Positions 7,628 to 16,258 of a DNA stretch of 64,000 nucleotides are shown here, piece after piece. Source of the DNA: Bacillota bacterium. Its GTDB lineage: Bacteria > Bacillota > Desulfotomaculia > Desulfotomaculales > Ammonificaceae. The position numbers and the translations under genes are program-made. Below the pieces are notes generated by a model. It made no database searches. It was not told where the DNA came from and saw only the letters and a program-made list of their open reading frames with translations. The number at the start of each line of letters is the position of its first letter. Positions within the stretch are counted from its first letter, which is position 1. The DNA lies in the NCBI GenBank assembly GCA_040755295.1, contig JBFMBK010000002.1, positions 186,001 through 250,000 of the forward strand. The letters are read 5' to 3'.

Positions 7628-10600
7628 ATGACTCTTCAACCGCCCTTTGTTCACCTCCACGTCCACTCCCCCTTCTCCTTCCTCGACGGCGCATGCGCCA
7701 TCGAGGAGATGACGGCACGCGCCGCGGACCTGTCTATGCCGGCGCTGGCCCTTACCGACCACAATAACGTCAGCGCGGCGGTACGCTTCGCCCGGGCGGC
7801 GAAAAAGGCCGGCATCAAACCGATCCAGGGGGCGGAAGTGACCGCCGCCGGCGGCTTCCACCTGACCCTCCTCGCCCAGGACGCGCGGGGTTACGCCAAC
7901 CTCTGCCGGCTGCTCACCCGCGCCCACCTGAACAACCCCCGCGGCAAACCCCGGTGCGCCTGGCGCGACTTTGAGGAACACCATCACGGTCTGATCGCCC
8001 TCTCCGGCTGCCGGCGTGGTGAGATCGCCTCGCTGATCCTCGGCCGGAGATACGAGGAGGCGAAGCAGGCCGCGCTGCGCTGTTTGGCCCTGTGGGGGAA
8101 GCGGTTTTATCTGGAACTGCAGGACACCCTGCTGCCCGGCAACCGCCTTTTGAACAAATGTCTCCTGGAACTGGGGCAAGCCCTGAAGATTCCGGCGGTC
8201 GCCACCAACAACGCGCATTACGCGCGCCCGGAAGACTTCCCGGTACACGACATCCTCACTTGCGTGCGCCTGGGGATTTCCGTCGAGGAGGTCCACCCGG
8301 AACGGCCCTTGAACGACGAAAACCACCTCAAAGACACAGAAGCGATGCGCGCCCTCTTCCGGCGGTGCCCGGAGGCGGTGGCGAACACCGCGGTGATCGC
8401 CGAAATGTGCGGGCCGGTGCTGCCGGACGAAAACCGCTATCCGAAGTTTCCCTTACCCGAAGGCGGATCACCGGACGCCTTCCTGCGCAGCCTGGTCTAC
8501 CAGGGCGCGGACGAGCGCTACCGGCGAATCACCCCGGCCGTCCGGGAAAGGCTTGAGAAGGAAATGGGCATAATCGCCGCACTCGGTTACGCCGACTATT
8601 TCCTCGTCGTCTGGGACGTGATTAATTTCGCCCGTTCCAGGAAGATCCGCTGCGCGGGGCGCGGCTCGGCCGGCGCCAGCGCCGTCGCCTACTGCCTCTA
8701 CCTCACGGAAGTCGACCCCATAGGACGCGACCTGATTTTTGAACGCTTTCTCAGCCTCGAACGGGCGGAAAAGCCGGATATCGACATCGACTTCGACTCC
8801 CGCCACCGGGATACGGTATCGCAGTACGTCTACCGAAAGTACGGGGAGGAAAATGTGGCCGCCGTGGCCACCTACACCACCTACCTGGCCCGGTCCGCCG
8901 TGCGCGACATCGGCAAGGTGCTGGGCTGCGACGCGAAAGAAATTGATACCCTCGCCAAGAGCCTGCCCCCGATCAAAGCGGACCGGATTTCCGACGCCCT
9001 GGAGCGCTTTCCCGAGCTGCGGCGCGGTCCCTGGAAACAGGAGCGTTACCGGCGGCTTCTGGAGTTTTGCGCCCGCGTCGCCGGCTTCCCCCGGTTTTTC
9101 GGCACCCACGTGGGGGGCCTGATCGTCACCGGCAGCCCGGTAACCGAGGTGACGCCGCTGCAGATGGCGGCCAAGGGGGTGCGCATCGCCCAGTTCGACC
9201 GGGACGATGTCGAAGATTTGAACCTGGTAAAACTCGACCTGCTTTCCCTCAAGGCGCTGGGCGTGCTCGAAGACGCCGCCGGGGCGATTTCCGCCGAACG
9301 GCCCGGTTTCAGTTTCGCGGAACTGCCCCTGACCGATAAGGACACTTACCGCCTCCTCAACCGCGGTGAAACCGTGGGGGTTTTTCAGCTTGAGAGCCCC
9401 GCGCAGCGGGCGCTGCAGGCCAGGCTTAAAGCCGATAACATCGAGGACGTGGTGGCCAGCATGGCCCTCATCCGGCCCGGCCCCATCAAAGGGAACATGG
9501 TGGACCCCTTTGTGGCCCGCCGCCAGGGCGTGGAACCGGTGGCGTATCCCCACCCGAAACTGGCCCGCATCCTTGAGAAAACATACGGGGTGGTCCTTTT
9601 TCAGGAGCAGGTGATCGCCATCGCCACCGAACTCGCCGGCTTCACCCCGGGCGAGGCCGACAGGCTGCGGCGCCTGATGACCCACACCCGCTCCCACCGG
9701 GAGATGCAGTCCGTAGGCGAGGAGTTCGTCCGCCGGGCGGTGGAAAAAGGCGTAGACGAGAAAAAGGCCCGCGGCGTTTTCGAATCCCTGGAAGGTTACG
9801 CCAGCTACGGCTTCTGCGAGGCCCACGCGGCGGCGTTCGCCACGACCGCCTACTGGACGGCGTACCTTTCAGCCCACCACCCGGTCCACTTCTTCACCGC
9901 CCTTTTAAACAACCAGCCCATGGGCTTTTATTCCTCGGCCACGCTGGTGAACGAGGCCCGCGCCAGGGGCCTGAAATTCCTGCCTCCCGATATCAACATC
10001 AGCGGCGAGAAATTCGCGGTCGAAAACGGGAGCATCAGGATCCCCCTCAGCCGGGTGAAGAACATGAACCGGACCGCCCTGAACGCCGTAATCCAGGCGC
10101 GCGCCCGGGAACCCTTCGTCTCGCTCGCGGATTTTTACCGCCGCACCCGGGTGGACCGGGACATCCTTCAAAACCTGGTCCTCTGCGGCGCGTGTGACTC
10201 CCTGCATCCGAACCGGCGGGAACTGCTGGCCTGCCTGCCCGCGGTCGTTTCGGCCCCGTCCCGGCAGCAAACGCTGAATCCCGAGTCCCCCGTCGACCTT
10301 ACCGACTTCTCGCCCGTGGAAAAGTACGGGCTGGAGTTCCAGGTCCTCGGGCTTGAGGTGGACCGGCACTACATGAGCTTCCGGCGGAGCCAACTGCGGA
10401 AGGAGGGCTATCTTACGAGCGACCGGCTGCGCCGCCTCCCCGGCGGGACGTGGGTAAAGGCCGCAGGCCTGCCCCTGAGGCCGCACCGCCCTCCCACGAG
10501 GAGCGGGAGGATCGTCGTCTTCCTTTCCCTTGAGGACGAAACCGGCATGACCGATACTACCGTTTTTGAGGACGTCTACCAGCGGTACGGCCACCTCATT

Positions 10601-10735
10601 TTCGGACCGGAACCCGGCCCTTTGAAAGTTACCGGTGTCCTGCACCGCCGGGGTGACGGGGTCAGCATCACCGCAAAAAAAATAGAGCCGTTAACCCCGC
10701 TCCAGATCGACACACCGTTCTTAGAAGAGTGTTAG
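7628..10735 (+). CDS. dnaE2: error-prone DNA polymerase III alpha (DnaE2/ImuC type)
   Basis: 1035 aa C-family polymerase. Order: PHP domain (FVHLHVHSPFSFLDG onward), palm with catalytic D386 and D388 in PDIDIDFD and D537 in VKLDLL, fingers, helix-hairpin-helix region, and a short C-terminal OB fold (VFLSLEDETGMTDTTVFEDV). It stops soon after the OB fold, without a long tau-binding tail. The length (replicative DnaE1 is about 1,100-1,170) and the genetic setting with ImuB-like and DUF6504-like genes under an S24 repressor favour a translesion DnaE2/ImuC over the replicative enzyme. The start ATG lies 8 bases after a weak GGA in the heptamer repeats. Confidence 0.9.
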   Translation: MTLQPPFVHLHVHSPFSFLDGACAIEEMTARAADLSMPALALTDHNNVSAAVRFARAAKKAGIKPIQGAEVTAAGGFHLTLLAQDARGYANLCRLLTRAHLNNPRGKPRCAWRDFEEHHHGLIALSGCRRGEIASLILGRRYEEAKQAALRCLALWGKRFYLELQDTLLPGNRLLNKCLLELGQALKIPAVATNNAHYARPEDFPVHDILTCVRLGISVEEVHPERPLNDENHLKDTEAMRALFRRCPEAVANTAVIAEMCGPVLPDENRYPKFPLPEGGSPDAFLRSLVYQGADERYRRITPAVRERLEKEMGIIAALGYADYFLVVWDVINFARSRKIRCAGRGSAGASAVAYCLYLTEVDPIGRDLIFERFLSLERAEKPDIDIDFDSRHRDTVSQYVYRKYGEENVAAVATYTTYLARSAVRDIGKVLGCDAKEIDTLAKSLPPIKADRISDALERFPELRRGPWKQERYRRLLEFCARVAGFPRFFGTHVGGLIVTGSPVTEVTPLQMAAKGVRIAQFDRDDVEDLNLVKLDLLSLKALGVLEDAAGAISAERPGFSFAELPLTDKDTYRLLNRGETVGVFQLESPAQRALQARLKADNIEDVVASMALIRPGPIKGNMVDPFVARRQGVEPVAYPHPKLARILEKTYGVVLFQEQVIAIATELAGFTPGEADRLRRLMTHTRSHREMQSVGEEFVRRAVEKGVDEKKARGVFESLEGYASYGFCEAHAAAFATTAYWTAYLSAHHPVHFFTALLNNQPMGFYSSATLVNEARARGLKFLPPDINISGEKFAVENGSIRIPLSRVKNMNRTALNAVIQARAREPFVSLADFYRRTRVDRDILQNLVLCGACDSLHPNRRELLACLPAVVSAPSRQQTLNPESPVDLTDFSPVEKYGLEFQVLGLEVDRHYMSFRRSQLRKEGYLTSDRLRRLPGGTWVKAAGLPLRPHRPPTRSGRIVVFLSLEDETGMTDTTVFEDVYQRYGHLIFGPEPGPLKVTGVLHRRGDGVSITAKKIEPLTPLQIDTPFLEEC

Positions 10736-10738
10736 CAA

Positions 10739-10947
10739 AACACGAGTCGCGAATCGAGTCCTCAGTCACGAGTCACGGGTCACCCTTCTACATTCTATAT
10801 TCTACATTCTATATTCTACATTCTATATTCTACATTCTACCTTATGACTACTGTCTTCTACCTTCTTCTATCTTCTACCCACTGCCTTCTGCCTTCCGCC
10901 TTCTATATTCTATATTCTATATTCTGCCTATTGACTACCGCCTACTG
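10739..10947. repeat. degenerate heptanucleotide repeats (CTACATT/CTATATT type)
   Basis: Begins with CGAGTCG CGAATCG AGTCCTC AGTCACG AGTCACG and passes into alternating ATTCTAC ATTCTAT units, then CTTCTAC, CTTCTAT, CTTCTGC variants and GACTACC/CCTACTG. All follow a 7-base step. It fills the gap between convergent dnaE and DUF1189 genes and supplies the last codons of the latter. Confidence 0.85.
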
Positions 10948-11713
10948 CCGGCCGGCCCTCGCTTTTACCCGCCCGCACCGCAAACCACAAGTAAATCAAC
11001 GCCAGAATGTAATACACCACGCCCGGATGGGGGAAACCCGGCGAGACTATTTTCTGCGCCGTCTGGAAGAGCGTAGGTACGGTCAGGGCGTAGACGGAAA
11101 TCCTGATCCCCCTGCCGTAATCCAGACCGGCGCCCTGCACCGCCGAAATCAACAGGCTGAAAAGACCCAGGACAACAGCGCCGAGAAGTTTGGCGACAAT
11201 CATGTAAATAAGCCCGAATATAATGATAAACACGCTGAAAAACTTAAGATTGGGCAGCCATTGCTCCACATCGGCCTTTGTAATTTTAAAGCCCTTTAGT
11301 TCGGAGAAGTTCATCTCCTGCGTTTCGATGCGGTTTTTCTTGTTTACTACCTGGGTCCTTGATACAAAGACCCCTTGCTCGTATTTATCGAGCACACTCC
11401 TGTCCGTCCGGCCCGTGGTATCGATGATTATCATTCCGTCCTCGTCCCCGCCGTCTATGGTTATCGGCATGTCTGCGTCGACCGTCAGCTCCCCGTTTTG
11501 TAAAACAAAATCGGGACACGAACGGTTGAAAGTTCCCACCATCTCGCTTATGCCTGTGTTTAATCGAATGACCGTATAGACCAAAAACACGGTCCCGAAC
11601 AAAAGGGTCATCAACACCAGATAACCGAACGCCTTGTCAAAAGGCTCCCGCGCAAACCGCGGGTATGCATCAAAGTTAAAGATGCTCTCCTTTATCCGGG
11701 TAAAAAAACCCAT
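10928..11713 (-). CDS. DUF1189 membrane protein
   Basis: 261 aa. The N-terminal FFTRIKESIFNFDAYPRFA is the DUF1189 hallmark. It is followed by a membrane helix (about 30-50), an extracellular domain of about 110 residues (IIIDTTGRTD, conserved in the family), then three or four closely spaced C-terminal helices (FFSVFIIIFGLIYMIVAK, VVLGLFSLLISAV, VYYILALIYLWFAV). The function is unknown; members occur in Firmicutes as polytopic membrane proteins. The last residues (AVGGSQ) are encoded by heptamer repeat units, so the repeat has invaded or set the C-terminus. It is convergent with dnaE. Confidence 0.88.
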   Translation of the reverse strand: MGFFTRIKESIFNFDAYPRFAREPFDKAFGYLVLMTLLFGTVFLVYTVIRLNTGISEMVGTFNRSCPDFVLQNGELTVDADMPITIDGGDEDGMIIIDTTGRTDRSVLDKYEQGVFVSRTQVVNKKNRIETQEMNFSELKGFKITKADVEQWLPNLKFFSVFIIIFGLIYMIVAKLLGAVVLGLFSLLISAVQGAGLDYGRGIRISVYALTVPTLFQTAQKIVSPGFPHPGVVYYILALIYLWFAVRAGKSEGRPAVGGSQ

Positions 11714-11901
11714 TTGCCTAAATCCCCCTTCGCCCTCGATACAAGATGCGACCTTTTATAAAGATAAGTTTTTCGCCGCCGCGGAACCGTTTCCTTTTTC
11801 GAAAAGACTAATTCCGCCCGCCGGGCGCTTTCCACCCCCGGTCTCTAAATTCCAAGGATAACAGACATTATAATAATGATTCGATCGATGGGAGAGATAA
11901 G

Positions 11902-12342
11902 ATGGAACGTTTGAAACCCCTGCTTGTTTATCTCGCTGCGTCGTTTGTGTTGCTGAGCACCGGTTTCGTCGTCAACCGGAGCGTAGAGGGTTACTCCGTT
12001 ACGTACCAGAAGCCGTACGCTTTATTGAAAAACGAGCTTCTTTACGCCAGGGTGAACGTCATCGGAAACGGGGTGAAGACGACGGAGGTGCTGATTACGG
12101 ACAAGGAACGGCTTCTTGCCGTCGTAAAGGGGTTCGACGCGCTGATTGTCGCCAAGGACGGCGTTTTCCGTTCGTCGCTGGGCAGCGTCGAACAAAGTTA
12201 TGTCGTCTCCGTGTGGCGGAAAACGGGCTCGGTGAGCTACGTGGTCCTGAAGTTCGAAAACGGCTACTACTATCAGGAGAGACGGGGCACACCGCTGCAA
12301 AAAATGCCGCCCGGCCTTGTTAAAGCATTGGGGCTGAACTAA
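11902..12342 (+). CDS. hypothetical membrane-anchored protein
   Basis: 146 aa, not recognised. An N-terminal hydrophobic helix (LLVYLAASFVLLSTGFVV) anchors an extracellular domain rich in beta pattern (TTEVLITDKERLLAVVKGF, SYVVSVWRKTGSVSYVVLKFENGYYYQ). The ATG has GGGAGA upstream. The 3' end overlaps that of the convergent hydantoinase B gene by 4 bases. It could be a small sensory or assembly protein; no function is proposed. Confidence 0.7.
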   Translation: MERLKPLLVYLAASFVLLSTGFVVNRSVEGYSVTYQKPYALLKNELLYARVNVIGNGVKTTEVLITDKERLLAVVKGFDALIVAKDGVFRSSLGSVEQSYVVSVWRKTGSVSYVVLKFENGYYYQERRGTPLQKMPPGLVKALGLN

Positions 12343-14051
12343 GGTCCCCTTTTTTGGCGCGTTTTCTCCCAATCCACCTCCAGCGCTTCGTTTAAAACCA
12401 CCCCGTAACTCTCTAACGCCGCGTCCCTGGATACCAGCCCGTTTTTCACGTCCCGGCGCACCGCTTCGGGCCGCCTCGTCCAGGGGCTGCCGAACCCGCC
12501 TCCCCCGGCCGTTTCAAGTATAATCGTCGCACCCTTCGGCAATTCCCGCGTAAACTTGCCGGGCGCCTCCTCGGCCGCGCCGCCGGGCATTCTTATGGAG
12601 CAGCGGGAGCTCTTTCCCGGATTACCGCCCTCCAGCCCCCAGGGCTTCACGTCGTTTCTCTCGGTGCTGACGGAAACGGCGGCGTCCTCCAACAGTGTGA
12701 TCCCTCGCACCAGCCCGGCCCCGCCCCTGAATTCACCTGGCCCGCCGGAATCGCGCACCAGACCGTACCTTTCCACCAGCAGGGGATAGTTCATTTCGAT
12801 AACCTCCACCGGCGTGTTGCGGGTGTTCGTCATGTTGACGTGCACCCCGTCCATGCCGTCCTGGTCCAGTTTGGCCCCCTGACCGCCCCCGTATGTCTCC
12901 ACGTAAGAGTAATACCGTCCCCGGGCGTCCCTGCCCCCGATGGTGAAGTTGCTCATGCTGCCGGTTCCCGCGGCCGTTACCCTGCCGGGGGCCGCCTGCG
13001 ACAGAGCCCCCAGTATCACGTCGGCGATCCTCTGGGCGGTATTGATGTTGGCATGGGCCACCGGCGCCGGAAAAGCCGGGTTCACCAGAGAGCCTTGCGG
13101 GGTTATCACTTCCACCACACGGGCGATGCCCTCGCTGGACGGCAGGTCCGGGTCGGCGACAGCTTTAACGGCAAAATAAACGCAGGCCAGGGTGACGCCG
13201 CGGGTGGCGTTTACGGGGCCCCTCACCTGCGGGCTGGTACCCGTAAAATCCACCCTGACCCCCTTCTCGGAGACTTCAACCCCGGCCGCAATCTTGATTT
13301 GATCCGGCGTGATGCCGTCGCCCTCCAAAAAATCCGAAAAGCTGTACAAACCCCTGGGTATTTCCCTTAAAGCCGCGCGGAACCGCCGTTCCGCATAATT
13401 AATTATCTCTTCCATGTAAAACCGCAGCATGTTGGTACCCCATTTCTCGGCCAGTTCCATAATCCTACTCCCGCCCGCCTCGTTGGCCGAAAGCTGGGCC
13501 TGGATATCGCTGTAAAACTCGTCGGCCGTCCGTACGTTACAGGCCAGCAACCTTAGAAGGTCTGTATTCAACCGCCCGCGGCTGCTGATTTTAACCGGGG
13601 GAATCCTTATGCCCTCCTGAAAGATTTCCGTAGCCGCGGTGGACATGCTTCCCGGCGCCATACCGCCGATATCAACGTGGTGCGCCAGGTTGGCGGCTAT
13701 TGCCACCGGTGCGCCTCCCGTGAAAACCGGGGTAATGATGCAGACGTCCGGCAGGTGGGAGCCGCTGATATACGGATCGTTGATGATAACGGCGTCCCCC
13801 GGTTCGAGTTTTTCCAAAGGGTAATACTCCAGGACCTTTTTTACCACCGCCGGCATCAGTCCCAGGTGCAGAGGGATGTGTTCGGCCTGAGCAACCAGTT
13901 CTCCCGCCGGTGTGTAAACCGCGGTGGAGCAGTCCCGCCTGTCCTTGATGTTAGGCGAAAGCGCGGTGCGGGTAAGCGTAACGCCCATCTCCTCCGCCGC
14001 GGACTGAAGAGCGTTCCGCAAAACCTCCAAGGTAACCGGATCTGTGTTCAT
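12339..14051 (-). CDS. hyuB: hydantoinase B/oxoprolinase family subunit
   Basis: 570 aa of the HyuB/AcxB family (N-methylhydantoinase, 5-oxoprolinase and acetone or acetophenone carboxylase alpha subunits). Start MNTDPVTLEVLRNALQSAAEEMGVTLTRTALSPNIKDRRDCSTAVY is diagnostic, followed by VINDPYISGSHLPDV, GGMAPGS and the glycine-rich GGPGEFRGGAGLVRGI. The start ATG overlaps the hyuA stop (TAATG), so the two subunits are translationally coupled. Together they perform ATP-dependent hydrolysis of a lactam ring or a carboxylation. Sequence alone does not fix the substrate, and no transporter or third subunit is adjacent. Confidence 0.93.
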   Translation of the reverse strand: MNTDPVTLEVLRNALQSAAEEMGVTLTRTALSPNIKDRRDCSTAVYTPAGELVAQAEHIPLHLGLMPAVVKKVLEYYPLEKLEPGDAVIINDPYISGSHLPDVCIITPVFTGGAPVAIAANLAHHVDIGGMAPGSMSTAATEIFQEGIRIPPVKISSRGRLNTDLLRLLACNVRTADEFYSDIQAQLSANEAGGSRIMELAEKWGTNMLRFYMEEIINYAERRFRAALREIPRGLYSFSDFLEGDGITPDQIKIAAGVEVSEKGVRVDFTGTSPQVRGPVNATRGVTLACVYFAVKAVADPDLPSSEGIARVVEVITPQGSLVNPAFPAPVAHANINTAQRIADVILGALSQAAPGRVTAAGTGSMSNFTIGGRDARGRYYSYVETYGGGQGAKLDQDGMDGVHVNMTNTRNTPVEVIEMNYPLLVERYGLVRDSGGPGEFRGGAGLVRGITLLEDAAVSVSTERNDVKPWGLEGGNPGKSSRCSIRMPGGAAEEAPGKFTRELPKGATIILETAGGGGFGSPWTRRPEAVRRDVKNGLVSRDAALESYGVVLNEALEVDWEKTRQKRGP

Positions 14052-16093
14052 TACTGCACCACCGTTTCGATGATTATGTTGCCCCAGGGGTCGCAGGACG
14101 CCCGTCCGCCGTGCTGGATCAGCGTAGTGGAATCAGCCTGGGAAACGACGGCCGGCCCCTCCGCCGTCCAGTCCGGACCGATCTGCCGTCTGTCGTACAC
14201 CGGCACCATTTGCCACGCTCCCGATAAGTAAACCCGCCTGCTCCCACAGGCTTTTTCCACCCCGTCTTTCCCCAGGGTTCCGGTCTGCACTCCCGGCAGT
14301 ATGCCCGTGGCGGCCAGACGCAGCGTAACCGCCTCCAGGGTTGCACCGTCGCGCCGGTAACCGTAATACGAACGGTGCAGTTTGTGGAAACCTTCCACCA
14401 GCGCCTCAACCCCCGCTTCGTCCGGAGGTCCGTCCGGAACCGGGAGGGACAGCTCATATGACTGTCCCTTGTAACGAAGGTCCACCCAACTGTCGAACCT
14501 CATCTCTTCCGCGCCGAACCCCTCCCGCGCCAGATCTTGACGCCCCCGTTCCACCATTTGCCCCAGAAGGTTCTTTACAACCGCATACGCTTCGAGGTTC
14601 ATGTCCGTCACGTAGGTCTGCGAATAATCCCGGCGCACGTCCGCGGATAGCATCCCCCAGGCGGACGTCACGCCCGGAAAAGGAGGGATCAGTACGCGTG
14701 GGACGCCCAGTTCCCGCGCCAGTTCCATGGCATGCAGCGGCCCCGCGCCGCCGAAAGCCGCCAGGGTGAATTCCCGCGGATCAAAGCCCTTTTCTACGGA
14801 CACCACCCGCATCGCCCGGACCATGCCGGCGTTGACCACCCGGATGATGCCCTCGGCGGCCTGTTCCGGCGCAAGCCCGAGTCGTCCCGCGATCCTCTCT
14901 TTTATGCTCCCCGCCGCAAGTTGCGGCAGAAGCTCCCCGCCGGCCGCAAACCCCGCCGGGTCTAACCTGCCCAACAGAAGGTTCGCGTCCGTCACCGTAG
15001 GCTCGGCGCCGCCGCGGCCGTAGCAGGCCGGCCCCGGTACGGCGCCCGCGCTTTCCGGGCCGACCCTCAGGGCGCCGCCGGCGTCCACCCAGGCGATGCT
15101 TCCCCCGCCGGCGCCGATCGTATGGATATCCAGCATCGGCAGCCGCAGCGGGCAGCCGCCGATCACTCCTTCCGTGGAAAACCGGGGTTCGCCCTTGTGG
15201 ATAAGGCTGATATCCATACTCGTCCCGCCCATATCCGCGGTTATCAGATTTTTATACCCGGTAAGCTCCGCCAGGCGCAGCCCCGCCATAACACCGCCCG
15301 CAGGCCCGCTCAAAACCGTCCGGGCGCTCTGTTCCCGCGCCTTTTTTGTGGTGATCACACCGCCGTTGGACTGCATTATGTAAAGCTTGCTTCCGAAACC
15401 TCTGGAACCGAGCGCCGCTTCCAGCCTTCCGATGTAACCGTCGATCAGCGGCCGCACCGCCGCGTTGATGACCGTGGTGCTGGTCCTTTCGTATTCCCTG
15501 AACTCGGGAACCAACTCCGAAGAAACTGTTACGGACAGGTGGGGCAGGACCTGCTCCAATACCTTTTTGAGCATTATCTCGTGGGCGGATTTGATGTAGG
15601 CGTGGAGCAGACAAACCGCTACCGACTCGGCGCCGCTGTTCTTAATATTTCCGGCGACCGTCTCCATCTCGGCGGCTTGCGGCTTGAGTCTGACTGAACC
15701 GTCGGCCGTAATGCGCTCGTCGATCTCAAAAACCATTTCCCGGGATACCGGCGGATCGGGCTTCAGCGCCCTGAAGTCGTATAGATGTGGGCGGTTCTGC
15801 CGCCCGATAAAAACGATATCTTTAAACCCCCTGGTGGTTATCAGCGCCACGCGCGCTCCCTTTCGTTCCAAAACGGCGTTGGTCGCAACCGTGGTGCCGT
15901 GCAAAAGCAGGTCAATCCGCCCGGGGAGAATGCCCTTTTCCCGCACAATCCTGTCGATCCCCTCCAGCACCGCCCGGGAAGGGTCGTAGGGTGTTGATGG
16001 CTCCTTCGTTACATACAGCTCGCCGTCTTCCCCCAGCAGGCAGAAATCCGTAAATGTTCCCCCGGTGTCAACCGCCAGCCTGTACCCTTTCAT
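14051..16093 (-). CDS. hyuA: hydantoinase A/oxoprolinase family subunit
   Basis: 680 aa, ATP-binding partner of HyuB. Actin/ASKHA-fold marks are RLAVDTGGTFTDFCL at the N-terminus, HGTTVATNAVLERKG, TTRGFKD, the FVEF-type ADMGGTSMDISLI and AFGGAGPLHAMELARELGV. The start is ATG 16093 with AAGGA 7 bases upstream; two extra codons (TTG TCC) are open upstream but unlikely. With hyuB it forms a two-gene operon. It acts in the cytoplasm on a cyclic amide or ketone; possible roles are 5-oxoproline recycling or hydantoin use. No activity can be assigned from sequence. Confidence 0.93.
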   Translation of the reverse strand: MKGYRLAVDTGGTFTDFCLLGEDGELYVTKEPSTPYDPSRAVLEGIDRIVREKGILPGRIDLLLHGTTVATNAVLERKGARVALITTRGFKDIVFIGRQNRPHLYDFRALKPDPPVSREMVFEIDERITADGSVRLKPQAAEMETVAGNIKNSGAESVAVCLLHAYIKSAHEIMLKKVLEQVLPHLSVTVSSELVPEFREYERTSTTVINAAVRPLIDGYIGRLEAALGSRGFGSKLYIMQSNGGVITTKKAREQSARTVLSGPAGGVMAGLRLAELTGYKNLITADMGGTSMDISLIHKGEPRFSTEGVIGGCPLRLPMLDIHTIGAGGGSIAWVDAGGALRVGPESAGAVPGPACYGRGGAEPTVTDANLLLGRLDPAGFAAGGELLPQLAAGSIKERIAGRLGLAPEQAAEGIIRVVNAGMVRAMRVVSVEKGFDPREFTLAAFGGAGPLHAMELARELGVPRVLIPPFPGVTSAWGMLSADVRRDYSQTYVTDMNLEAYAVVKNLLGQMVERGRQDLAREGFGAEEMRFDSWVDLRYKGQSYELSLPVPDGPPDEAGVEALVEGFHKLHRSYYGYRRDGATLEAVTLRLAATGILPGVQTGTLGKDGVEKACGSRRVYLSGAWQMVPVYDRRQIGPDWTAEGPAVVSQADSTTLIQHGGRASCDPWGNIIIETVVQ

Positions 16094-16202
16094 GGACAAT
16101 TCCTTTCAAAAATCAGTCAGCTTCACGCTGTCGTATAATTCAGATTTTCGCCGATAATCGCTCACTTCCTTGGTCGTTTTCAATTAAAAAGTCTTCAACC
16201 GC

Positions 16203-16230
16203 AAAAAGAAGCGGGGCCTCTCGGCCCCGC
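16203..16230 (-). terminator. terminator of the PLC/PKD gene
   Basis: 8-bp GC-rich stem (GCGGGGCC/GGCCCCGC, loop TCTC or its complement), followed on the minus strand by TTCTTTTT. It lies 29 bases past the stop at 16259. Confidence 0.85.
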
Positions 16231-16258
16231 CCCAACTGAACATATGTGTTAGTTACGC

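Noticed and set aside
8468-9826. 452-codon minus-strand ORF opposite dnaE
   Set aside because: Shadow of dnaE, with no family-like pattern.
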